Origin: Maribacter antarcticus DSM 21422
GTDB lineage: Bacteria > Bacteroidota > Bacteroidia > Flavobacteriales > Flavobacteriaceae
Assembly: GCF_000621125.1 (NCBI RefSeq)
Contig: NZ_JHZC01000016.1
Span: forward strand, 1 to 64,000
Direction of reading: 5' to 3'
Length of the DNA: 64,000 nucleotides
Below, piece by piece: positions 1 through 8,690 of the stretch (its first letter is position 1; the number at the start of each line of letters is the position of its first letter). A program made the position numbers and the translations under genes. A model generated the notes under the pieces. It was not told the origin of the DNA and made no database searches. It saw only the letters and a program-made list of their open reading frames with translations.

Positions 1-3000
1 TACAGCAACAGGTTTGTTTGTTCCATTAAGACCCGTTTCTGTCCAGTTTGAATCGCTTCCTAGAAACACTTCTAAAGTACCATTTCCTGGGTCACTAGAA
101 ACTTGCATTGATAATTCTACCTGAACAATTTGGTCTTTAAATGAACTTAAATCAAATTTTAAGTAAATTTCTCTATTGCCTCCTTCTGCACGTAAAATTG
201 GCCCTGTTGGTGAAGGGTTTCTTGAGCCTTCTAAGTAGGTAGCGTCAACAAGATTTGCTGAACCTACAATATTAACACTAGAAGCTTCAGGATAAACCAC
301 CACACTCACTTCATCAAAACTAGAATCTCCTTCATCATCAACAACCGTAAGTCTGAAAACATATGTACCTTCTTCTAAATCGTTTGTGGTAAGTGCTGTC
401 GTACTTGCCTCATTTAGCGTTGTCGTTGATGGACCAGATTCCTGTGTCCAAGCATAACTTACAATAGCACCACCGTCTGGGTCAATTCCTGATCCATTGA
501 AAGTTATACTGTTCGTTGGAAGTGTAATCACTTTGTTTGAACCTGCCTCTGCGATTGGATCTTGGGCGACTGGTGAACCATTTATGGCATTAGGACTTCC
601 ATTAGAGTTGATACAACTCCAACTATCAGGCAAAGCATTATCCAAATCTGGAGTAATTAGTTGTAACGTATTTCCTGTTTCATCCGCACAGTCAGACCAA
701 GGTGCTTCTGATAGATAGTTTACTTCATCTTGCAGCAAACTGTTAACATCAAACAATCGAACAGCATCAGAAGATCCAAAACCAAAATCTATATCCCCAA
801 TAAAATTTGTTATCTCAGGGAAAACAGAAGAGAAATCTGAAGAATTCTTAACTAACACGATATAACCACCTGCATCAATAGTAGTGCCCTCAGGGAGTAT
901 AAAGATATTTGAATCATTGTTATCTTTTAATTCCCAATTAGCTAAGTCAACAGAAGTTGTATTCGGATTATACAACTCAACCCAATCATTAGCATCAAAA
1001 CTATCACTTGACTTGTAATTAATTTCATTGATTACAATTGCATCATTAGAACTTGTTGGTGAGAAATTTGGAGTCACCTCTAAATTACTCACCAAAGTTA
1101 AACTTATCGTTTCATCAGTAGAAGAGATATCACCACTCCAATGAGAAAACTCAAATCCAGATTCAGCAGTAGCTTTTAACTGAATGGGAACTGTTTCAAA
1201 ATAATCACCAGTCCAAGAAGCCTCTTGAATGTTTAGATTCGAATTAACTTCTACAAATCCCTCGGGTATTTCAGGGTTTATAATTGTTATTGTATGATAC
1301 GCCGGTAAGTTAAAATTTGATTTAATACGATTTTTTGCAACTGTGGGTCTGTTATCTGCAAAAGTTTTCATCTCATTCATATATAATGTAACTCGAGCGA
1401 TATCTGAATTCCAACGTTGAAAATGGGCATTTACTTCTGATTGGATTGTACTGTAGGTTTGATCGATATGTGCTTTAACTTTGTGGGGTAAGAAGCGCGT
1501 ATTTAGTTCGTCTGCGTATCGATTGATAAATATATTTCTAAAACCAATATTTGTAACTAGTCTTCTAAAAGGCAGGGTTGACTCAGGTGGGTTTGGGTGA
1601 TCTGGTCCGTCATCTGCTAGGGCTCGATTTAGGGCGTTTCCAGACCATCCGCGAAAGCCATTATCGGTATCGAACATAACCCAGCGCCATTTTCCCTCTG
1701 GATATTTCCAAAATTTAATATTATTGCCTGGCCAATCGTTATTATTAAAAAAAATTTCAGTAGCATGATAAAGTACATATTGCTCTATATCTATTTCTTG
1801 GGCAACATATTCAAAATTTGAATCTATTGTTAAATCTGTTGTACTTAAATAATTAATTAATTGATTGTATTCTGCATTACTCTCATCTTCTACAGCATCA
1901 TCATCAAGTAATGTAATATCATCAGCGTCTATATTATATTTAGAAGCCAACATATGTTCATTAACTTTTTCACGCAAATTATACATACCCCAATATTCTC
2001 CATTAAGATAAGTTGCTACAGGTGTATGCTCTTGAAAATCTAAACCAGAACCTCGCATTAAACTACTTAAAGCGATGTCTTTCATCTGAGTTCTTAACCA
2101 ATCTAGACCTGAATTTCGTAGCACCAACGATTCAAATTCATTGTAATTTAATTCATCAAAAAAGGAATGTTCAAATTTGGAATCTCCATATTGTGACCTG
2201 GCGAATAAGGCTAGGGATCGTTGCCTGTTTGCCCTACTCCAGCCTCCAAAAATCTTTACACCTGCATTAAATTCAACAGAAGTATTCTCTCCATTTTCAT
2301 AAAAAGCAAAATGGATTGGGCGTTCCCAATCTTTCCAGAAATTAGCTCCTCTATATGGAAAATCACCCGGATCATTAGGGCCGAAAACGTATATTCCAGT
2401 ATCTTCATCAAAAAAGTCATCTGGGTCTGTTGTTAATAGCATGACATCTATTTCATGATTTGCGTTCAGAATATAGGATTTTGTATATACTGGGGAAGGT
2501 ATATGATTTTCTGCAAATATTTGTGCACGCACACTTGTGTTAGCATTAATAGCAATTGGGCTTGTGTATAAAGTAGCGGTTTCTGTAGTCGTATTTCCAC
2601 CAATAGTATATCGTATTTCTTCCCCCGAAGTATTCCCTGATAAAACTAAACTTATAGGTCCACCTACAAGACCACCTTCGTGAGAAAAAACAACTTCACT
2701 CTGAATAGTGCCTTGGTATTCGTTATTAGAATTCTCATCACCTGGTGTGGTCTCTGAAAAAACTACTAGAGTTCCTGAATTTATAGATACTCCAATAGAG
2801 GTATCTGGCGTAAGATTCTCTGCTGTAATTTGGTCAACAAAAGTACCAGAAGTATTCGTTAAGGTTAGTGTTTCTAAACTTGACGATATTTTAAAATTTG
2901 TGTGAAGTTCATTAGCTGCAGATGAACGGTCTTTTTTTGAAGCCCATATGAGCAAATATTGATCAGGTGCTAATGTAAAACTAGGGAATGTCCATTTTGT

Positions 3001-3234
3001 AAGGTCGTCTTCATCATCAGTCAAGGCCCAATTACTAATTGAAATATTCTCAGTTCCATAATTATGAAGTTCTAACCAGTCTGGGGTGTCGCCATCTTCA
3101 TCTGTATGTTGAGAATTTGAAGAAACTACTTCATTAATTCTTATGGTTTGTGCTGTTAGATTTGAAATACTTAAAAATAATAAAACCAATAAAAATTTTA
3201 TTTTAAGAATATAAGATTCAATATTTTTATACAT
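1..3234 (-). CDS. Secreted CotH-kinase / lamin-tail-domain protein (C-terminus outside window)
   Basis: No stop codon interrupts this frame from the ATG at 3234 to the window edge (1078 codons), so the C-terminus is missing. A signal peptide (about residues 1-28, ending near LTAQT) is followed by a lamin-tail domain beginning with a INEVVSSN-type motif. Next comes a region that looks like a chitobiase-type C-terminal beta-domain, then a CotH kinase-like domain at roughly residues 260-590. Its marks are VLRNSGLDW near 373, NGEYWGMYNLREKVNEH near 410-428 and MFDTDNGF near 520. A second lamin-tail domain (INEINY, about 730-830), a PKD-like domain (about 890-990) and the start of a DNRLRE/CBM-like beta-sandwich follow. 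CotH proteins are atypical kinases that phosphorylate secreted proteins; the substrate here is unknown. Export by T9SS is inferred from family habit, since the sorting tail is not visible. Confidence 0.88.
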   Translation of the reverse strand, partial: MYKNIESYILKIKFLLVLLFLSISNLTAQTIRINEVVSSNSQHTDEDGDTPDWLELHNYGTENISISNWALTDDEDDLTKWTFPSFTLAPDQYLLIWASKKDRSSAANELHTNFKISSSLETLTLTNTSGTFVDQITAENLTPDTSIGVSINSGTLVVFSETTPGDENSNNEYQGTIQSEVVFSHEGGLVGGPISLVLSGNTSGEEIRYTIGGNTTTETATLYTSPIAINANTSVRAQIFAENHIPSPVYTKSYILNANHEIDVMLLTTDPDDFFDEDTGIYVFGPNDPGDFPYRGANFWKDWERPIHFAFYENGENTSVEFNAGVKIFGGWSRANRQRSLALFARSQYGDSKFEHSFFDELNYNEFESLVLRNSGLDWLRTQMKDIALSSLMRGSGLDFQEHTPVATYLNGEYWGMYNLREKVNEHMLASKYNIDADDITLLDDDAVEDESNAEYNQLINYLSTTDLTIDSNFEYVAQEIDIEQYVLYHATEIFFNNNDWPGNNIKFWKYPEGKWRWVMFDTDNGFRGWSGNALNRALADDGPDHPNPPESTLPFRRLVTNIGFRNIFINRYADELNTRFLPHKVKAHIDQTYSTIQSEVNAHFQRWNSDIARVTLYMNEMKTFADNRPTVAKNRIKSNFNLPAYHTITIINPEIPEGFVEVNSNLNIQEASWTGDYFETVPIQLKATAESGFEFSHWSGDISSTDETISLTLVSNLEVTPNFSPTSSNDAIVINEINYKSSDSFDANDWVELYNPNTTSVDLANWELKDNNDSNIFILPEGTTIDAGGYIVLVKNSSDFSSVFPEITNFIGDIDFGFGSSDAVRLFDVNSLLQDEVNYLSEAPWSDCADETGNTLQLITPDLDNALPDSWSCINSNGSPNAINGSPVAQDPIAEAGSNKVITLPTNSITFNGSGIDPDGGAIVSYAWTQESGPSTTTLNEASTTALTTNDLEEGTYVFRLTVVDDEGDSSFDEVSVVVYPEASSVNIVGSANLVDATYLEGSRNPSPTGPILRAEGGNREIYLKFDLSSFKDQIVQVELSMQVSSDPGNGTLEVFLGSDSNWTETGLNGTNKPVAV

Positions 3235-4067
3235 CGAGTTGTTGTTTATGGTTTATATTTTTCCGGAGGGAACCCATATTGTGTTAAACAGAATACAACG
3301 AATGCTTAATTCTTTTTATGATTACTAACTTAATATGTTTTAAGAATATTTATGTTGAAATATGCATTTTATAAGACCAAATGCGTATTTATTCCGTTGT
3401 TATACCAATAGTACTCAAAAAAAGTATATAAATTTGTCTTAAATCTGTACCTAGAGAAATTGACAAAGGGTACAAATTTTTTGTTATTTATTATGGTTAT
3501 GACATTATTGTTTAACCACTATCTATTTTTGATATGAATAGCCGTATTTATCATAAGAACGAATAAAGGGTTTATAAAATTGAGGATGTTTATTAAGATT
3601 TTTGAATACAGGAGTTAAAGTGACTTTTTCAAGTTATCAACAGGTCTTATCAACTAACATCCAACTAAAGGAAGCCATTTTGGTGAACCCCATTTGTACC
3701 TTGAACTCCTCTACAACAGTTGTTTACTAGCTTTGCTGCTTACTGTATCTGAAGAAAACAAGTATTCAACATAGCTTCATTTTGAATAAAACTCACTAAA
3801 AAATAAGAGGTTATTGAAAAATAATTTTAGTACCTCTTTTTCATAAAATCCCGTATACTATAATTTATTTCACCTTAGTTTCATCTCGATTATGAAAATA
3901 ATCTTAAAATCAAATAATAGCAGAGCAACCGCAAAAGTGAGGAATGGAAATTCTACATTGTTGGTGTGGAAACGGTCAATATTGTTCGCCTTGCTCCTTT
4001 TATGACAGCTAAATCAGTAACAGAATACTGTTAGATTTTAAAACCCATCGATGCTATTAATCATACT
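3235..4067. other. Intergenic region, no gene recognised
   Basis: This 0.8 kb AT-rich gap lies between the start of the CotH gene and the end of the aldehyde dehydrogenase gene. A short plus-strand frame of about 37 codons at 3892-4005 has no family I recognise and no supporting context. The only clear structure is the hairpin listed separately at 3805-3838. Confidence 0.6.
3805..3838 (-). terminator. Hairpin terminator downstream of the gamma-glutamyl/ethanolamine operon
   Basis: The arms AAGAGGT and ACCTCTT are perfectly complementary around an A/T-rich loop. Read on the minus strand, the hairpin is followed by a T-rich run (ATTTTTT). It lies about 230 bases beyond the stop of the aldehyde dehydrogenase gene and is the first terminator-like structure there. 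The plus-strand reading also ends in T residues, so it could work in both directions. Confidence 0.5.
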
Positions 4068-5432
4068 TCAGCGCCTTAAATGATAAGACTTCGGTTGTAC
4101 AAAAGCGCGTATACCTTGGGTTGAAAGCGTAGACCCCACACCTGAATTATTTCTACCTGACCAAGGTACATTTGGACTTACACGATCACAACAATTCCAA
4201 TAAGCAGTACCCACATTAAGTTGATTCAAAAGATGTAATGCACGCTGCTCATCATTGGAAAATATAGCAGCGGTCAAACCATAGTTGGTATCTGCCATCA
4301 ATTCTAAAGCTTTCTTATCTGAGCTAACTTTTTGAATTCCGATGATAGGCCCAAAGGATTCTTCTTTCATCACGTCCATTTCATGATTGCAATATATTAA
4401 AACCGTTGGTTCAAAATAATACCCTTTGCCCTCTATTACTTTTCCTCCACAAAGCAACGTGGCACCTTTATTCAACGCATCGGCTACTTGGTTTTCTAGG
4501 ACTTTAATTTGCTGTTTTCGTGTCAATGGGCCAACAAATATTTCTAAACTGGTAGGATCTCCAATTTTATAGGATTTTACTTCGGCAACGAAAGCAGCGA
4601 CAAATTCATCATATATTTTTTCTGAAACGTACATGCGTTCTACCGCACAACAGCTCTGACCGTTATTATAAAAAGCCCCTTCTGCAGCATTGATGGCTGC
4701 TTGTTTAACATCCGAAACATCATCCATGATGTAAAGTGGGTCTTTCCCGCCCAATTCTAACTGAACTGGCACCAATTTATGAGCAACTGCCTTTGCGATA
4801 TGTAAACCTGTCCTATGCGAACCCGTAAAAAAGTAGCCCTTCAAATCAGCGTCTAAAATTTGTTGTCCTAAGCTTCCATCCCCGATAACACATTGAAATA
4901 CATTTTCTGGAATCCCAGCTTGCCACAAATATTTTTCAAATTGCTTTCCAGTCAAAGACGCAAACTCCGAGGGTTTGTAGAGCACAGAATTGCCTGCCGC
5001 TAGGCCATATAAAAAAACATTATACCCAACATTATAAGGAAAGTTCCAAGCAGAAATATTTGCAATTACCCCCAAAGGCTCATAAGCGATTTTCTCATGA
5101 GTACTTCCAGAAGCAACTAAAGTCTCTGGCGCTAGCCACTTTTTCGCGTTTTGACGTAAATGTTCAACACGATTCTGTGCACCTTTGATTTCATTCAAGG
5201 ATTGCTGTAATGGCTTGCCTGTCTCCATAGTAAGAATTTCAGCCAGTGCATTGACATTCTCCTTAATCAATTCACCAAAGCGAATGATACATTCGAGTCG
5301 TTCTTCTATAGGTTTTTGAGACCACGATTTTTGACCTTCACGTAAGGAAGCCAAGATACTCCCCAATTCAGCTTTCGATGTTCCTTGCAATTCTAAAATG
5401 ATTTCTTCCGTTGCTGGATTGATTATCTGCAT
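4068..5432 (-). CDS. NAD(P)-dependent aldehyde dehydrogenase, last gene of the amine-catabolic operon
   Basis: The protein is an aldehyde dehydrogenase of 454 residues. Visible family marks are Asn130 in SAWNFPY, Glu226 in LELGGK and the nucleophile Cys261 in NGQSCC. Length fits the succinate-semialdehyde dehydrogenase-like branch. It starts 5 bases after the stop of the C26 hydrolase gene and closes the operon. From context the likely substrate is a gamma-glutamylated amino-aldehyde made by the upstream iron alcohol dehydrogenase, oxidised to the acid that the C26 hydrolase then splits. That assignment is inference; the family alone allows many aldehydes, including succinate semialdehyde. 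The product is probably cytoplasmic, with no signal peptide. Confidence 0.9.
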   Translation of the reverse strand: MQIINPATEEIILELQGTSKAELGSILASLREGQKSWSQKPIEERLECIIRFGELIKENVNALAEILTMETGKPLQQSLNEIKGAQNRVEHLRQNAKKWLAPETLVASGSTHEKIAYEPLGVIANISAWNFPYNVGYNVFLYGLAAGNSVLYKPSEFASLTGKQFEKYLWQAGIPENVFQCVIGDGSLGQQILDADLKGYFFTGSHRTGLHIAKAVAHKLVPVQLELGGKDPLYIMDDVSDVKQAAINAAEGAFYNNGQSCCAVERMYVSEKIYDEFVAAFVAEVKSYKIGDPTSLEIFVGPLTRKQQIKVLENQVADALNKGATLLCGGKVIEGKGYYFEPTVLIYCNHEMDVMKEESFGPIIGIQKVSSDKKALELMADTNYGLTAAIFSNDEQRALHLLNQLNVGTAYWNCCDRVSPNVPWSGRNNSGVGSTLSTQGIRAFVQPKSYHLRR

Positions 5433-5437
5433 GTTCT

Positions 5438-6175
5438 TTATTTGGTATGTTTTAAAAAAGCTTCATAAAGTAAATCGGCATCAATTACTCCTTTCCCCAA
5501 TGTAGGAGAAAATTCAGGATGCCATTGTACGCCCATTACTTTGCCATCGGGTTCTTCTGAATATCCAAAGGCCTCGATAATACCGTCCGGTGCGTTTGCA
5601 TATACGTCTAGATTATCCCCCAAATCTTTTACCGCTTGATGATGCACTGTGTTAACATGGGGATTTTTTTCCTCAGAATACAGGTTTGCCAAAAAAGTGC
5701 CTTGCACAAATGCTATGGGATGCTTGATGGTATCATACAACACTGCCGAACGATGATCTTCAGCATTCAAATCTTGTGTGACCGTATCCTGATAAAGTGT
5801 TCCACCAAAATATACGTTCATCAATTGCATTCCCCTACAGATAGCATGGACTGGTTTGGAATTTTTGATGGCGTAATCCATAATTTTAAGTTCATATTGA
5901 TCACGATACGCGTCGCCTTTCCAACTACCAATGGGCTTTTCGCCATATGTTTCAGGAGCTAAATCGACGCCACCTTGAAAAATGAATCCATCCATATTTG
6001 ACAGAATATCCTCAAGATAGTCATCGGAAACATCGGGAATCAAAACAGGAAGCACTCCTTTTCGAGTGATATACCTGGCCATATCATTTTCGATATAACT
6101 CAAGGATTTGTGTCCAAAGACACCCCGTTCTTTGTCGGGATACATAAAACAAGAGGAGATACCAATTTTAATCAT
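5438..6175 (-). CDS. Class I glutamine amidotransferase-like gamma-glutamyl hydrolase (peptidase C26, PuuD-like)
   Basis: This 245-residue protein has the peptidase C26 triad: nucleophile Cys113 in HAICRGMQ, and His219 and Glu221 in VQWHPEF. The family hydrolyses gamma-glutamyl bonds; PuuD, its best-known relative, releases GABA from gamma-glutamyl-GABA. Next to a glutamine-synthetase-like ligase it most likely removes the gamma-glutamyl group after oxidation of the amine. In an ethanolamine pathway that would yield glutamate and glycine. Its ATG overlaps the upstream dehydrogenase stop by 4 bases, which suggests translational coupling. Family assignment is firm; substrate is inferred. Confidence 0.9.
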   Translation of the reverse strand: MIKIGISSCFMYPDKERGVFGHKSLSYIENDMARYITRKGVLPVLIPDVSDDYLEDILSNMDGFIFQGGVDLAPETYGEKPIGSWKGDAYRDQYELKIMDYAIKNSKPVHAICRGMQLMNVYFGGTLYQDTVTQDLNAEDHRSAVLYDTIKHPIAFVQGTFLANLYSEEKNPHVNTVHHQAVKDLGDNLDVYANAPDGIIEAFGYSEEPDGKVMGVQWHPEFSPTLGKGVIDADLLYEAFLKHTK

Positions 6176-7320
6176 AGGGCCCTTTGATATAAGTTTTTAA
6201 AATCTTCTTTGGAAACTGGTTTTGGGTTGTTCGGATGACAAAAATCAGCCACTGCTAATTTGGAAAGTTCCTCAATATGTTCCTTGGTCACGTCAATTTC
6301 AGAAAGCTTTGTTGGCATTCCAAGCTTAGCGTTCATTTCAAAAATGTGGTCCACTACCCTATTCCCTGCTGCACTTCCCAATCCAAAGGCATCACCCATT
6401 TTATCGAATCGATTTTCAAATCCCTCATAATTGAATTGCATTCCATAAGGAAGATTTATAGCATTTGCCAATCCGTGATGTGTATCAAGCAAACTTGATA
6501 ATGGATGTGCTAAACTGTGCACCACACCCAAACCTTTTTGAAATGCTACCGCTCCCATTAAGCTGGCTAGTAACATTTTTGCCCGTGATGCTACATCCGG
6601 TTTATGGGTTGCGGTTTCCAATGATTCAGCAATCAAGACTATTCCTTCAAGTGCAATGCCATCGCACATGGGATGGTAGTTCTTTGCTAAATACGCTTCC
6701 ATATTGTGGGTCAAAGCATCCATACCGGTCGCGGCCGTTATAAAAGGCGGTAATTCCATAGTCAGTAATGGGTCGGCAAAAACAATTTTCGCCATCAATT
6801 TCGGGCTAAAAAGAATTCGTTTTTTCTTTGATTCATCCTCCGAAATAATAGCGCTTCGGCCCACTTCACTTCCGGTACCCGCCGTAGTGGGAATTGCTAT
6901 AAAATGTGGCACTTCTTCAGTTACATATTTATCGCCACCGATTAAATCATCGTAGTCGAACAAATCACGTTTATGATGGACTCTTAGTGTAATTGCGCGC
7001 GCCACGTCAAGGGCAACTCCACCGCCAATCCCGACAATACAGTCGCGATTAGTCTCATGAAAAATAGCGCCACCTTTCAACACATCAGACTTCACCGGAT
7101 TCTTATGCATTTCACTAAACACCTCAGTACGTATCCCTTTTCGTTCAAGACTAATCTTGATTTGCTTGAAAAAAGTGAGTTCAGCCACCGTAGCATCCGT
7201 TACCAATAGTGGTCTTGAAAGACCGTTACTTCTTAAATAATCGGCTAATTCTTCACTTGCACCGGCGCCAAATCTTATTGGGCAGGGGAAATTAAAGCCT
7301 TGAATTTTAGTTATGTCCAT
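6172..7320 (-). CDS. Iron-containing (group III) alcohol dehydrogenase
   Basis: A 382-residue iron-type alcohol dehydrogenase. The nucleotide-binding region carries GIGGGVALD at about 97-105 and the family motif TTAGTGSEV at 145-153. The four metal ligands are in place: Asp201 and His205 in GMDALTH, His268 in GVVHSLAH and His282 in THHGLANA. It lies 3 bases after the glutamine-synthetase-like gene. The polyamine Puu pathway does not need an alcohol dehydrogenase at this step, so its presence inside the operon argues that the glutamylated substrate carries a hydroxyl group, as gamma-glutamyl-ethanolamide does. Alternative roles, such as 4-hydroxybutyrate or lactaldehyde metabolism, are possible from the family alone. 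Confidence 0.9.
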   Translation of the reverse strand: MDITKIQGFNFPCPIRFGAGASEELADYLRSNGLSRPLLVTDATVAELTFFKQIKISLERKGIRTEVFSEMHKNPVKSDVLKGGAIFHETNRDCIVGIGGGVALDVARAITLRVHHKRDLFDYDDLIGGDKYVTEEVPHFIAIPTTAGTGSEVGRSAIISEDESKKKRILFSPKLMAKIVFADPLLTMELPPFITAATGMDALTHNMEAYLAKNYHPMCDGIALEGIVLIAESLETATHKPDVASRAKMLLASLMGAVAFQKGLGVVHSLAHPLSSLLDTHHGLANAINLPYGMQFNYEGFENRFDKMGDAFGLGSAAGNRVVDHIFEMNAKLGMPTKLSEIDVTKEHIEELSKLAVADFCHPNNPKPVSKEDFKNLYQRAL

Positions 7321-7323
7321 TTG

Positions 7324-8682
7324 CTAAATAATTTCAAAATATCTTTTGGTCTCCCAATCGGTTACTTCCGCGGAAAATTGCTTCCATTCCCACTCTCGTG
7401 TCTTGGTAAAATGGTCTACAAATTCGTTTCCAAAAAGTTCCTTAGCAATTATAGAGTTTTTCATTTTTTGGGAGGCATCCCACAAATTGGAAGGTAATAT
7501 TTCTTTTTTGATATCGTAACCATTGCCCTTTGTCTCAGGAGTATCCAATGTAAGTTTGTTTTTGATACCATAAAGTCCGCTTGCCAAACAAGCTGCCATG
7601 GCTAAATACGGATTTACATCAGACCCCACCACTCGGTGTTCGATACGGGCCGATTTTTTTCCTGACGCCAATACGCGTAAGGAACAGGTGCGATTATCAT
7701 GCCCCCACGTTTGATTGATGGGAGCCCATGCTCCGACTACCAATCTTTTATAGCTATTTATTGTAGGAGCAAACATAGGCAGTATCTCTGGAAGGCACTT
7801 CAGTTGACCAGCCAAAAAATACTGCATGGTCTCACTCATGTTATCTTTGGCTTTTTCATCAAAAAAAAGATTCTCTTCCTTTTTTAAATCCCAAAGACTT
7901 TGGTGAATATGTCCGCCACAACCAGGAAGTGCACTGGTCTGTTTCGCCATAAAACTTGCGATTATTCCGTGGCGGTAGGCAATTTCTTTAACGGCTGTTT
8001 TAAAAAGTACGGCTCTATCAGCAGCTTCCAAAATACCACTATATTGAATGGCTGCCTCTGTTACCCCAGGTCCGGTTTCTGTGTGCAGCCCTTCCAAAGG
8101 CACACCAAAAGAATCTAGCAAATTAAAAAGATCATCGAAATAATCGGAGTTCTCCGACATCCGTAAAATCGAATATCCGAACATTCCATGGGTTAGGGCT
8201 TGTGGGTTTTGGTGACTTTTTTCCTTTAATGAATCAGAAGTCTCCCTGAAATTGAACCATTCGAATTCCTGCGAGAACATCGGTGTATACTTCATATTCT
8301 CGGCCTCTGCTATTATTTTCCGAAGCAGACTTCTAGGGCACACCGCCAAATCTTCAGTTTTTTCTTTCGCAAAATCCACTAGAAAAAAAGGAGTATCCTC
8401 TTCCCAAGGAATGGTGCGAAATGTATCTAAATCAACACGAGCTTCGAAGTCGTTATAACCGGTATGCCAACCAGTGACCTGTATATCATTCGTGTATGAT
8501 ACATCGCCCATATCCCATCCAAAGACTACCGAACAGAATCCAAATCCACTTTCGAGAGCGGATAAAAACTTATCCCTGTGCATAAACTTGCCACGTAAAA
8601 CCCCATCAATATCAACAATGGCGACTTTTATTTTGGAATGCTTGCTCTCCTTTATCCTTTTAATTAGCTCATTCTTATCCAT
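7324..8682 (-). CDS. Glutamine synthetase family gamma-glutamyl-amine ligase
   Basis: The 452-residue protein follows the glutamine synthetase fold: an N-terminal beta-grasp segment (VAIVDIDGVLRGKF) and a catalytic C-terminal domain with GGHIHQSL and the NRTCSLRVL substrate/ATP region. Its N-terminus, with the phrase GWDMGDVSY, resembles the PuuA/GlnT-like branch that glutamylates amines rather than ammonia. It sits between an amine permease and the oxidising enzymes, in tight operon spacing of 8 and 3 bases. Expected reaction: glutamate + ATP + amine to gamma-glutamyl-amide, in the cytoplasm. Actinobacterial GlnA4 makes gamma-glutamyl-ethanolamide, which fits the neighbours here. True assimilatory glutamine synthetase is unlikely given this context. 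Confidence 0.88.
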   Translation of the reverse strand: MDKNELIKRIKESKHSKIKVAIVDIDGVLRGKFMHRDKFLSALESGFGFCSVVFGWDMGDVSYTNDIQVTGWHTGYNDFEARVDLDTFRTIPWEEDTPFFLVDFAKEKTEDLAVCPRSLLRKIIAEAENMKYTPMFSQEFEWFNFRETSDSLKEKSHQNPQALTHGMFGYSILRMSENSDYFDDLFNLLDSFGVPLEGLHTETGPGVTEAAIQYSGILEAADRAVLFKTAVKEIAYRHGIIASFMAKQTSALPGCGGHIHQSLWDLKKEENLFFDEKAKDNMSETMQYFLAGQLKCLPEILPMFAPTINSYKRLVVGAWAPINQTWGHDNRTCSLRVLASGKKSARIEHRVVGSDVNPYLAMAACLASGLYGIKNKLTLDTPETKGNGYDIKKEILPSNLWDASQKMKNSIIAKELFGNEFVDHFTKTREWEWKQFSAEVTDWETKRYFEII

Positions 8683-8690
8683 ACTTAAAG

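Noticed and set aside
5636..5962. 108-codon plus-strand frame within the C26 hydrolase gene
   Set aside because: Complete overlap with a well-supported gene, no family motif.
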